From the NCBI GenBank assembly GCA_963750965.1, contig CAVVSK010000018.1:1-64000 (forward strand): a DNA stretch of 64,000 nt. Reading direction: 5' to 3'. This stretch comes from CANKHA01 sp963750965 (GTDB lineage: Bacteria; Pseudomonadota; Alphaproteobacteria; Rhizobiales; Xanthobacteraceae). Of the stretch, positions 27,204 through 35,855 are shown piece by piece. The translations under genes and the position numbers were made by a program. The stretch's first letter is position 1. Each line of letters begins with the position of its first letter. The notes below the pieces were generated by a model. That model did no database searches and had not been told where the DNA came from. It saw only the letters and a list, made by a program, of their open reading frames with translations.

Positions 27204-27480
27204 GGTTGTGAGCCTCCCGCTGTGGCACCAATGGCACGAAGTCAGCACGGATTCTACCGCTTGGTCCGGGTCCGCCTCTTGCGGGCCGAACATGCTCGCG
27301 CTTAGCATTCGTCCTTAACATCGTCGGCCTCGGCTTCCGCTGCTGGGTGCTGTTCACATTCGCGGTTCTACGCGCTGCGTCTTCGTTGCATGAGCGCCGG
27401 CCTTTACGCGTATCACGCCGGCATGGATTGAGTTAGCCACCCCTTGTTTTCCGCTTAACCTTGCCAGTAGCAGGGGTGCC

Positions 27481-27723
27481 CTAGCGGCCGCGTGATTTGC
27501 GACCACGAGCCTTGCTCTTGGATTTCTTCGCGGCAATGCCACTCGCTCGCTGAGGCCTTCTCTTGCGAGACTTCTCCCGTCCGGCTGCCTCAAGTTTTCT
27601 CTCCACTTCCCCGACGTCTTCCCTGACCGCAAGGAACATCCCGCTGAACTTGAGCACCGAGCGCGCCGCATCGTGGAATACGTCCTTGAGCGGCTTTTCT
27701 ACCTCACGCACCGTAAGTTGCAC
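27481..27723 (-). CDS. Small basic hypothetical protein
   Basis: This is a protein of 80 aa from a GTG start. The first 50 residues look amphipathic ('KPLKDVFHDAARSVLKFSGM'), and the last 30 are dominated by lysine and arginine ('KKSKSKARGRKSRGR'), as in nucleic-acid-binding tails. An in-frame stop lies three codons upstream, so the start cannot be much further. It sits on the same strand between the TIR-STAND-WD40 gene and the protease gene. I do not recognise a family. It could be an accessory of either neighbour or a spurious frame. Confidence 0.4.
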   Translation of the reverse strand: MQLTVREVEKPLKDVFHDAARSVLKFSGMFLAVREDVGEVERKLEAAGREKSRKRRPQRASGIAAKKSKSKARGRKSRGR

Positions 27724-28016
27724 TGACGGTCAAGTCGACGGCCATTTCCGGCGGGGTGAAAAGTGCAAAGTTGATCTGCTTTTTCCCAAATTTCTGCCGA
27801 ATGTCGACAACTGACTCGCTGGAATATAGGCGCTTGGCGCCGGTCTCGCATTTTCCGTGGCGACACGGTAGGCGAGGCCTGACTCTGTCCGTGCAGAAGG
27901 ATCGAGCCGGGCCTTGCTTACTGCGAGGTCAGGCCCAGCATCTGGTGCTGGTGTGTCTATTCGGCGGGCAGATCGCAAAAGCGGGCTACGCCCATTCCGT
28001 GTGGCAACCGCCCTTC

Positions 28017-31000
28017 TCACTGAACATCTTCCACGCTGAATCCGCCGTGGTAGGGCCATTTCTTCAAATCGATGCACCACTGCGGTGGTTCGGGAGGCAG
28101 GAAGAACGCGTCGCGTTGCGCAGCGGTCAGGCAGCGTGGGATACCTGCCTTGGCATGCGACACCAGTTCCTGGGTATTGGCAAAGATTTTCCACAGCCGC
28201 ACCATACCGTCAGTCGACGTCGTGAGGATGCGCTTACCATCGGGGCTGAACTCCGCGCTCATTACAGCGTCCGCATGACCTTTGAGCGGTTCGCCGATTG
28301 GCTTGCCGGCTTCGGCGTCCCACAGCCGCGCCATCTCGTCCATAGACGCCGTGACGATGCGCTTGCCGTCGGGGCTGAACGCCGCGCTCAACACAACTTT
28401 CTCATGGCCCTTGAGCGGCTCGCCGATTGGCTTGCCGGTCGCGGCGCTCCACAGCCGCGCCAAAGTGTCGTCAGACGTGACGATGCGCCTGCCATCGGGA
28501 CTGAACGCCGCGCTATATACACTACCCTCATGGCCCTCGAGCTCGCCAATTAGCTTGCCGGTCTCGCCGTCGCACAGCCACGCCGTCTTGGTGCCCACGA
28601 TGACGATGCGCTTACCGTCGGGGCTGAACGCCGCGCTATGTACACCACCCTCATGGCTGTTGAGCCCGCCGATCGGCTTGCCGGTCTCGGCGTCCCACAG
28701 CCGCGTTGTGTCCCCAGACGCGGTGACAATGCGCTTGCCGTCGGGGCTGAACGCCGCACTAAATAATCCACCGTCATGGCCCGTCAGCGGTTCGCCGATT
28801 GGCTTGCCGGTGTCGGCGTCCCATAACCGCGCCGTCTTGTCGTCAGACGCGGTGACGATGCGCTTGCCGTCGGGACTGAATGCCGCGCTGCTTAAAGGAA
28901 ACTCATGGCCCTTGAGCGGCCCTCCGATTGGCTTACCGGTCTCGCCGTCCCACAGCCGTGCCGTCTTGTCGTTAGACGCGGTGACGATGCGCTTGCCGTC
29001 GGGGCTGAACGCCGCGCGCCTTACAAAATCTTCATGGCCTTTGAGCGGCTCGCCGATTGGCTTGCCGGACTCGCCGTCCCACAGCCGCGCCGTTTTGTCA
29101 TCAGATGCGGTGACGATGCGCTTGCCGTCGGGGCTGAACGCCGCGACGGTTCCAGCGTACGATACAACTTTCTCATGGCCCTTGAGCGGCTCGCTGATTG
29201 GCTTGTCGGTGTCGGCGTTCCATAACCGTGCCGTCTTGTCGTCAGACGTGGTGACGATGCGCCTGCCGTCGGGGCTGAACGCTGCGCTCAGTACACGTCC
29301 CAAATGGCCCTTGAGCTCTCCGATTGGTTTGCCGGTCTCGGCGTCCCATAACCGTGCCGTGTGGTCATCAGACGCGGTGAGGATGCGCTTGCCGTCGGGG
29401 CTGAATGCTGCACTCCTTACAGAACGCGTATGGCCTTTGAGCGGATCGCCGATTGGCTTGCCGGTCTCGCCGTCCCACAACCGCGCCGTACCATCGGTAG
29501 ACGCGGTGACGATGCGCCTGCCGTCGGGGCTGAACACTGCGCTCCATACAAGACTCAGATGACCTTTGAGCGGCTCACCGATTGGCTTGCCGGTCGCGGC
29601 GTCCCACAGCCGCGCCCTCTGCTCAGTGTTAGACACGGTGACGATGCGCTTGCCGTCGGGGCTGAACGCTGCGCTCCATACAGAACCCATATGGCCCTCG
29701 AGCGGCTCCCCAATTGGCTTTCCAGTCTCGCTGTCCCACAACCGCGCCATCTTGTTGTCATACGCGGTGACGATGCGCCTGCCGTCGGGACTGAACGCCG
29801 CGACGGTCGGCCCGTACGACACAACATCCGCGACGGTCGCCCCACGCGACAAAACATTCTCATGGCCCTTGAGCAGCTCACCGATCGGCTTGCCGGTCTC
29901 GGCGTCCCACAGTCGCGCCGCCTTGTCGTAAGACGCGGTGGCGATGCGCTTGCCATCGGGGCTGAACGCCGCGCTGCCTAAAGGAAACTCATGGCCCTTG
30001 AGCGGCTCGCCGATTGGCTTGCCGGTCTCGGCGTCCCACAGGCGCGCCGTCTCGTCGTGAGATGCGGTGACGACGCGCTTGCCGTCGGGACTGAACGCCG
30101 CACTCGACACAATATTAAGATGACCTTTGAGCGGCTCGCCGATTGGCTTGCCGGTCTCGGCGTCCCACAGCCGCGCCGTCTTATCCTCAGACGCGGTAAC
30201 GATGCGCTTGCCGTCGGGGCTGAACGCGGCCCTCGATACGGCACTCTCATGGCCCCCGAGAACAAGCCGCTCCCGCAGATCGCGCCAAGCTCCATCGAGC
30301 TGCAACTCCGGTTCAGCAACATAAGGACGATTAGTCCCGGCCGTGTGATCGGGCAGTGCCTCGAGCGCGAGCAGCGCCGCGGTCCCGGCATCGCCCGCGG
30401 TGCGCTGCTGACGCGCAAGATCGGCCAGGAACCGCGATTGCGTCGTCTGCGCCTTCTTAAGCTCGCTGTCAGCACGCCAGGACAGCATGCTCGCGTAGCC
30501 CGAGAAACCCACGATCGAGATGAAAGCCCCAACGACGGCTACGCGCCTCCAGCGACGCTGCCTGAGCTCTTGGTCGCTGCTGGCCTTGATGAATTGCCGC
30601 TCTTCGACGGAAAGGTCCTGTGGGCGCGTGATAAGCCAGTCGCGAGTGCGAAGAAGCTTGTTGCCGGAGAGCAGCGCGCCCGACTTGCGGCTCTCTGATG
30701 CGGCCCGCCACTCGGAGACATCCTGCTCGAGTTGCGCTTTAGCAACAAGAAACTCCCGCTCTTCTAACAACGCCTCATGCAATTCTCGCCATTCACGCAG
30801 CAGAGCTTCGTGGGCCACCTCAACCACTTCGAGGTCCTGTCCGGCGATCTTCCGGCGATCCTTAATCAGCAGACGTCGCTCCGCGAAGCGATCGATGAGC
30901 GGCCATGCTTCGGTTGGAATCTCGGCGCGGGTGGCCACGCGTCGCACGAATTGACCGGCCGCATTGACCCGAGCCAGATGGGGAATAAAGGCGGCCCGCG

Positions 31001-32417
31001 CCAGCGCAAACTGCGCCTTGCCATCTTTCGGCAATTCGCCCCTGGCAACGCCCTCCGCAAAGCCTTCTCTGACGGTTGAGTCGATCACCCCTTTGAGGCG
31101 GCCAAGCTTCTCGTAACCAGCAAGGGTGAGTTCGTTGTCGACTGCGTAGCGCTCGTAGAGATGCGCCAATGTGAACGCGAGCAGCGGCAGGGCGTCCTGG
31201 CCAGTCAGGTCTTCAAGCAGCGCGTCGGTGAGCTGGGGATCAATCTTGAGACGGTTCGGCTGAACCAGCCGCGCAGGTCCCTCGATCACGGCGCGATAGG
31301 AGCCCTCCAGCATCATATCAAGCGTAAATGTATCCTTCGACAGTTGGGCCAGATTCGGGTCGGTCTGCAGTTGAGGAAAGGCATCCGAGCGCATGGCCAC
31401 GAGCGCGAGCACACCCGGATCGCCCTTCAGGGTGTGGGTGAGCATCGCGATGAAGCGCCTCGCTTCGTCTCGGCCTTCTTCGTTGAACAGTTCCTCGCCC
31501 TGATCCACAGCGAGAACAATGGTCGGCGGCGGCGCCGTTTCGCTCGAGAAAGCGGGCACATGCGCGATGGAGCGCAGCGCGGCGAAAATCTTGGCGAGCC
31601 CGTCTTCTGTCGTCTCGATAAACTCTTGGATGGTGGCGCGACTGCGCGGGAGATCGCGTTTGCGAATCTGGTCGGCGAAAGCAGGGTCGCTCATTACACT
31701 CTGCAATGCTTGGGCGAGCCCAAATTGACCCGACAACACCGCTCGTTCGGGCCTGACGATCGGAAGCGGCAACCAGGTCCGGTCATCGCGCTTAAGGCGT
31801 GGCCAAAGTCCTGCACGAAGGAAAGATGACTTACCCGAACCCGAAGCTCCCAGGATGACCAGCATCCGGTCGACGCCGGTGCGAACGAGACCGCGGATCT
31901 TGTCGAGGCCGCGCACGATCTGCGCATCCCGCCCGAAAAAGATGGCTGCGTCCTTCTCCTCGAGAAATGCAAACCCAGGATAGGGGCGACGTCCCGCTTC
32001 AAAGGGAAAGCTCGACGGATCCAGGCCGACGCGTGTCAGCCCTTCCTTGAGCCGCATCCGGGCGTCGGGATCACCATCAAGGTCGATCCATTGCTCGTCG
32101 GTCAGGTCGAGCGGCACCTCGCTCTTGTCGACCCCGATCAGCGCAATGATGATCTTCTTTCCCATCAGCCGCGCAGCATCGACCTCCGCCTTGCACCAAC
32201 CCGATGCGAGCCATTCCCTCGACACGAGCGCAAGCACTACCTCGCATCGATGCGCCGCTTGCTGCAGCGCTTCCTTCCAGCGCTGACCGGCCACGATGCC
32301 GCGTTGCGGGTCAAGGTCGAGGAAGACATCGTCCCAGCCGTTCGCAGCAAGCCACTGCTGGATAGCAATGGCCCGATCGTTATTGCGGCTAGAATGACTG
32401 ATGAAAATGGTGCCCAT
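28017..32417 (-). CDS. TIR-STAND NTPase-WD40 repeat protein
   Basis: This is a 1466-aa multidomain protein. Residues 1-130 form a TIR domain (starts 'MGTIFISHSSRNND'; 'REWLASGWCKAEVDAARLMG' holds the NADase-type glutamate, E78). About 145-560 is a STAND NTPase of the nSTAND1 type, with Walker A 'GASGSGKSS' near 190 and Walker B 'IVLAVDQGEELF' near 302. A single hydrophobic segment near 622-642 ('VAVVGAFISIVGFSGYASML') could anchor it in the membrane. From about 720 to 1410 there are 16 WD40 repeats of about 43 residues, followed by a short tail. Known relatives use the WD40 part to sense, the STAND part to oligomerise and the TIR part to destroy NAD. I infer a sensor-effector immune protein. 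Confidence 0.93.
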   Translation of the reverse strand: MGTIFISHSSRNNDRAIAIQQWLAANGWDDVFLDLDPQRGIVAGQRWKEALQQAAHRCEVVLALVSREWLASGWCKAEVDAARLMGKKIIIALIGVDKSEVPLDLTDEQWIDLDGDPDARMRLKEGLTRVGLDPSSFPFEAGRRPYPGFAFLEEKDAAIFFGRDAQIVRGLDKIRGLVRTGVDRMLVILGASGSGKSSFLRAGLWPRLKRDDRTWLPLPIVRPERAVLSGQFGLAQALQSVMSDPAFADQIRKRDLPRSRATIQEFIETTEDGLAKIFAALRSIAHVPAFSSETAPPPTIVLAVDQGEELFNEEGRDEARRFIAMLTHTLKGDPGVLALVAMRSDAFPQLQTDPNLAQLSKDTFTLDMMLEGSYRAVIEGPARLVQPNRLKIDPQLTDALLEDLTGQDALPLLAFTLAHLYERYAVDNELTLAGYEKLGRLKGVIDSTVREGFAEGVARGELPKDGKAQFALARAAFIPHLARVNAAGQFVRRVATRAEIPTEAWPLIDRFAERRLLIKDRRKIAGQDLEVVEVAHEALLREWRELHEALLEEREFLVAKAQLEQDVSEWRAASESRKSGALLSGNKLLRTRDWLITRPQDLSVEERQFIKASSDQELRQRRWRRVAVVGAFISIVGFSGYASMLSWRADSELKKAQTTQSRFLADLARQQRTAGDAGTAALLALEALPDHTAGTNRPYVAEPELQLDGAWRDLRERLVLGGHESAVSRAAFSPDGKRIVTASEDKTARLWDAETGKPIGEPLKGHLNIVSSAAFSPDGKRVVTASHDETARLWDAETGKPIGEPLKGHEFPLGSAAFSPDGKRIATASYDKAARLWDAETGKPIGELLKGHENVLSRGATVADVVSYGPTVAAFSPDGRRIVTAYDNKMARLWDSETGKPIGEPLEGHMGSVWSAAFSPDGKRIVTVSNTEQRARLWDAATGKPIGEPLKGHLSLVWSAVFSPDGRRIVTASTDGTARLWDGETGKPIGDPLKGHTRSVRSAAFSPDGKRILTASDDHTARLWDAETGKPIGELKGHLGRVLSAAFSPDGRRIVTTSDDKTARLWNADTDKPISEPLKGHEKVVSYAGTVAAFSPDGKRIVTASDDKTARLWDGESGKPIGEPLKGHEDFVRRAAFSPDGKRIVTASNDKTARLWDGETGKPIGGPLKGHEFPLSSAAFSPDGKRIVTASDDKTARLWDADTGKPIGEPLTGHDGGLFSAAFSPDGKRIVTASGDTTRLWDAETGKPIGGLNSHEGGVHSAAFSPDGKRIVIVGTKTAWLCDGETGKLIGELEGHEGSVYSAAFSPDGRRIVTSDDTLARLWSAATGKPIGEPLKGHEKVVLSAAFSPDGKRIVTASMDEMARLWDAEAGKPIGEPLKGHADAVMSAEFSPDGKRILTTSTDGMVRLWKIFANTQELVSHAKAGIPRCLTAAQRDAFFLPPEPPQWCIDLKKWPYHGGFSVEDVQ
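28190..30260 (-). repeat. Tandem 129-bp repeats encoding 16 WD40 blades
   Basis: Each unit encodes 'FSPDGKRIVTAS..KTARLWD.ETGKPIGEPLKGH' with very few changes, and the DNA is nearly identical between units. Repeat 4 carries an 11-residue insertion ('ATVADVVSYGP') and repeat 9 a short one. Variation is concentrated in the four to six residues after each GH, which form the blade top. This is what recent amplification with diversification of a sensing surface would look like. Confidence 0.9.
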
Positions 32418-32898
32418 GACCCAACGTCACTGTAAAGATCGTAACGACGACGGGAATCGCAGTTGATCGCACCCGGTTGGGCGTACTGACGCCCGGCGTC
32501 CCTCCAGTAGCAAGCGGGAGATAGGAATTGAGAGTAGCACAACAGAAACGCCGTGGAGGCGCAATACGAAAAAGCGGACTGTCGACGGCGTGATTTATGA
32601 GTACACGCCCTAGCTAGGCTCGGGTCCGGACCCCGCGAAACGCGATACCATCGTGAGGCGGCATGAAATGAAAGCGCTGGATTTAAATTCAGGCATCGAT
32701 ATCCGCAACAATCCCAAATAGATTGTCAGTAAGCGAGTTGACACTCACAAAAGTTGAAATACTCTTCTAAGCAACGGGTAGGGATTGAATTGCATGATCG
32801 ACGCTTGATTGCCGATGCCGACGTTGCGCTTCACGAGTAGCGTTGCAACGCGAGCTGTCGGGAGCTCTCGAAATTAAGCCAGGCCTGGTCTCTTTGCG
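32418..32898. other. Intergenic region between divergent genes
   Basis: These 481 bases separate the leftward TIR-STAND-WD40 gene from the rightward membrane protein gene. It is AT-richer than the flanks around 32690-32780 and should hold both promoters. I see no gene, hairpin or repeat that I can name. Confidence 0.4.
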
Positions 32899-34224
32899 AT
32901 GAACCCGCAGTCAAGTTTCATGGTCGTCGCGCCCATCGAGCCGGTTCGGGTGAACGAGTTGAGAAGGTTGCTCCGCTCCATGACCGACCCGCCCGGGATG
33001 GCGAAGCCGAATAATCCGATCGTTCCCTTCTGCGATTTTGACAATCTGCACTATGCCCGTTTCATCATTTTGGACGATCAGACACTGGAAGATTTCAAAG
33101 AATTCGGTCAGCCGGTGCCAAAATTTCCGGTCACGTTGGCATTTCTCGGGGATTGCGATGGCGCCGGAGATGAATTCCTCGCGCACATTGCGCGACGGAG
33201 CGCTTCCGGCCTGCGGCAAATCTTTGGTCATTGTACGGGCTTCGGAGCCGATACCGATCTGCTCGTATGGATGAAACGGAATTCCCAGGCGCCCGCCGCC
33301 GCCTATGTGAACTACCTTGGCCGCACCGTTCGTCAGGTTCGCGAAGAATCCGCGCTTCGGAAGGCACTAATCAACTATCTACAGGACAATCCTCCAGATA
33401 CGGACGACCCACAAATTATCCGCGGCAATCTGCTCGCATTCGTCTCCGCCGAACGACATGCCGGCAGGCTATCCTTGACGTCGCCGCAACGGACTCCGCT
33501 TGGTTGGTGGGTGCGCAACCTCATCCACGTTGCAACTGTGCCAGCTGGTCTATTGCTTCTCGTCGTTCTGGTGATCATGTTTCCCCTTCTGCTTGTTCTG
33601 CTTATATTACTTATCCTCTTATTCATTTGGTTACTTCGCCGATATGAGAAAAACGAGCCGGAAATTGTGCAGCGACCCGACATAGATCATGGATTAGCAC
33701 TCGCCGAGCTCGAGGATCACGACGTTACCAACCAATTCACCGTCATTGGTAGTGTGAAGCCGGGTTTGTTTCGTCGCTGGACGACGAGTGCCATTCTTTG
33801 GCTGATCGATTATGGCGCCCGGCATATTTACAATCGCGGATTTTTGGCGCGTATCCACTCCATTCACTTCGCGCGCTGGGTCTTCCTCGACGGCAAGAAG
33901 CGAGTGATGTTTGCAAGCAATTACGATGGAAGCCTCGAAAGCTACATGGACGATTTTATCAATAAGGTCGGATGGGGTTTAAATCTTGCGTTCGGCGGGG
34001 GCATCGCATATCCCCGCACCAACTGGCTGATTAAAGACGGCTCCAAGAACGAGCAGAAGTTCAAATACACGCTGCGCCGTCACCAGCTGCCGACGGAGGT
34101 CTGGTACAAGGCATATCCCGGTCTGACGGCGTTCGATCTCGCTCGAAACACGCGCGTCAGACAGGGTATTGAGCGACGCAGGATGACGGATGCGGAGATC
34201 CGCATATGGCTGCGCGACCTGTGA
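32899..34224 (+). CDS. Membrane protein with duplicated domain, DyP partner
   Basis: This 441-aa protein is of a family I know only as a neighbour of peroxidases. A long hydrophobic stretch at about 209-246 makes one hairpin or two helices. The soluble parts on each side look related: 'HYARFIILDDQTLEDF...FPVTLAFLGDCDGAGDEFL' in the N-half and 'HFARWVFLDGKKRVMFASNYDGSLESYMDDF' in the C-half. This suggests a duplicated ferredoxin-like domain. It is nine bases upstream of the DyP peroxidase gene and probably works with it, perhaps by holding it at the membrane. No catalytic motif is recognised. Confidence 0.7.
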   Translation: MNPQSSFMVVAPIEPVRVNELRRLLRSMTDPPGMAKPNNPIVPFCDFDNLHYARFIILDDQTLEDFKEFGQPVPKFPVTLAFLGDCDGAGDEFLAHIARRSASGLRQIFGHCTGFGADTDLLVWMKRNSQAPAAAYVNYLGRTVRQVREESALRKALINYLQDNPPDTDDPQIIRGNLLAFVSAERHAGRLSLTSPQRTPLGWWVRNLIHVATVPAGLLLLVVLVIMFPLLLVLLILLILLFIWLLRRYEKNEPEIVQRPDIDHGLALAELEDHDVTNQFTVIGSVKPGLFRRWTTSAILWLIDYGARHIYNRGFLARIHSIHFARWVFLDGKKRVMFASNYDGSLESYMDDFINKVGWGLNLAFGGGIAYPRTNWLIKDGSKNEQKFKYTLRRHQLPTEVWYKAYPGLTAFDLARNTRVRQGIERRRMTDAEIRIWLRDL

Positions 34225-34233
34225 GGCTGGGCG

Positions 34234-35847
34234 ATGCGCCTGTCAGACGTTGAGTTCCGCGATATACAGGGGCTGGTGCGCTTCGGACATGGGCATCTTG
34301 AAGAAGCGCGTTTTCTACTACTCAACATCTTAGATATCGCCGCAGCGTGTTCGTGGCTGACCGGAGCGCCGGTGACGACAGCCCTCAAGGGTAAACTGCC
34401 CGATCACGCGTTGCAGGTGGCGTTCACGCACGAAGGCCTCAAGAAGCTCGGCGCTTCTGAGAAAATCTTAATGGGATTTTCTGACGAATTCATTTGCGGA
34501 ATGGCGGAAAAAAACCGTTCGCGGCGGTTGGGTGATGTTCTTGGAAATGATTCGAGCAAGTGGAAATGGGGAGGTCCCGGCAAAGTGCCGCATGTGCTGG
34601 TCATGATCTATGCGAAAACTGGTCTACTCGCGTCTTGGGAAGCAACCGTCAAGGGCAAGTTTTGGGACAGCGCGTTTGTGCAGCTGGAGTGCTTGTCGAC
34701 CGACGACATCGGGGACATTGAGCCATTTGGCTTCGCCGACGGAACAAGCCAGCCAATTCTCGATTGGGACCGGCAGAAGTCGACGCGGCTGCGGGATACG
34801 CAGGAGTATACTAACGTCTCCGCGTTGGGAGAATTTGTGCTCGGCTATCCCAATGAGTACGGAAGATATACCGATCGCCCGCTCCTCGATCCAAGCGACG
34901 ATCCTGAAGATGTCTTACCTCTCGCCGAGGATGTGCCCGGCAAAAGGGATTTTGGCCGCAATGGCACGTACCTTGTCCTTCGCGATCTCGTGCAAGATGT
35001 CCCTGCTTTTTGGCAGTTCGTCGACAAGGCAGCGATGCACAATCGGCAAGGTGGCGAAATGCAAGGTCCGCCGGAGAGACACAAGCTCGCTCAAGCCATG
35101 GTCGGCCGCGTACTGCCGGAGGTTTCGATCAACTCTGGCGACCACCCGAGTCCAATCACCCCGGCTGGCAGTCCGATCACTCCCTTGAGCAGCGATCCGA
35201 TCGTCGGCGTGGGACCTGAACTCAAAGATGTCTGGCTCAACCGCTTCACCTACCGTGATGACGTTGATGGGACAATCTGTCCCCTTGGCGCACACATTCG
35301 CCGCGCCAATCCTCGAAACGCAGATCTGCCCACGGGCACGACAGGCTGGCTCTCACGGCTCATCCGTATTCTCGGCTTTGGCAGTCGGAGTCCGCGCGAC
35401 GACCTTGTCGCCTCGACGCGTTTTCATCGCATTTTGCGCCGCGGTCGGGAGTATGGACCTCAACTGAAGCCGCAAGATGCGGCCAGCGAGCAAGCCGAGA
35501 TTGCGGAGCGAGGCCTCCGCTTCATCTGCCTGAACGGCAATATTTCGCGACAGTTTGAATTCGTGCAGAGTTCCTGGCTCGTCAACCCAAAATTTGATGG
35601 GCTCGACGAGTCCGATCCTCTGCTTGGCACTCGCGCCCCGTTATGGGCGGGAGAGGGCACGGGCACTTTTTCACTTCCGCTCGAGAGCGGCCCTTGTAGT
35701 CGTATCGGAAGCCTGCAGCAGTTCGTGACCGTTCGGGGGGGCGCCTACTTCTTTCTGCCGGGACTTTCGGCGCTACGTTATCTCGCAGGTTGTCGAGTCT
35801 TAGATTCGAATGGCTGCACCGATCAAGCCGGCTCCGGACCGCTATAG
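34234..35847 (+). CDS. DyP-type heme peroxidase
   Basis: This is a 537-aa peroxidase of the dye-decolourising family. The distal motif 'GFADGTSQP' contains the catalytic Asp169, and the heme-ligand histidine is near residue 354 in 'CPLGAHIRRANPR'. It is longer than the common 300-400-aa bacterial members and is of the large (C/D or fungal-like) kind. No Tat signal is seen, so it is either cytoplasmic or carried by its membrane partner encoded upstream. It oxidises bulky substrates with hydrogen peroxide. The catalase-like gene converges on it, ending nine bases away. Confidence 0.92.
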   Translation: MRLSDVEFRDIQGLVRFGHGHLEEARFLLLNILDIAAACSWLTGAPVTTALKGKLPDHALQVAFTHEGLKKLGASEKILMGFSDEFICGMAEKNRSRRLGDVLGNDSSKWKWGGPGKVPHVLVMIYAKTGLLASWEATVKGKFWDSAFVQLECLSTDDIGDIEPFGFADGTSQPILDWDRQKSTRLRDTQEYTNVSALGEFVLGYPNEYGRYTDRPLLDPSDDPEDVLPLAEDVPGKRDFGRNGTYLVLRDLVQDVPAFWQFVDKAAMHNRQGGEMQGPPERHKLAQAMVGRVLPEVSINSGDHPSPITPAGSPITPLSSDPIVGVGPELKDVWLNRFTYRDDVDGTICPLGAHIRRANPRNADLPTGTTGWLSRLIRILGFGSRSPRDDLVASTRFHRILRRGREYGPQLKPQDAASEQAEIAERGLRFICLNGNISRQFEFVQSSWLVNPKFDGLDESDPLLGTRAPLWAGEGTGTFSLPLESGPCSRIGSLQQFVTVRGGAYFFLPGLSALRYLAGCRVLDSNGCTDQAGSGPL

Positions 35848-35855
35848 CCGAACGA

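Noticed and set aside
28282..29562. Long plus-strand open frame (about 426 codons) opposite the WD40 repeats
   Set aside because: It is a mirror of the repeated codons in the minus-strand gene ('GSPIGLPVSASHSRAV...MRLPSGLNAAL') and has no start signal of its own.
28190..30260. CRISPR-like periodicity of 129 bp
   Set aside because: The period equals one WD40 blade and the frame is open throughout, so this is a protein repeat.
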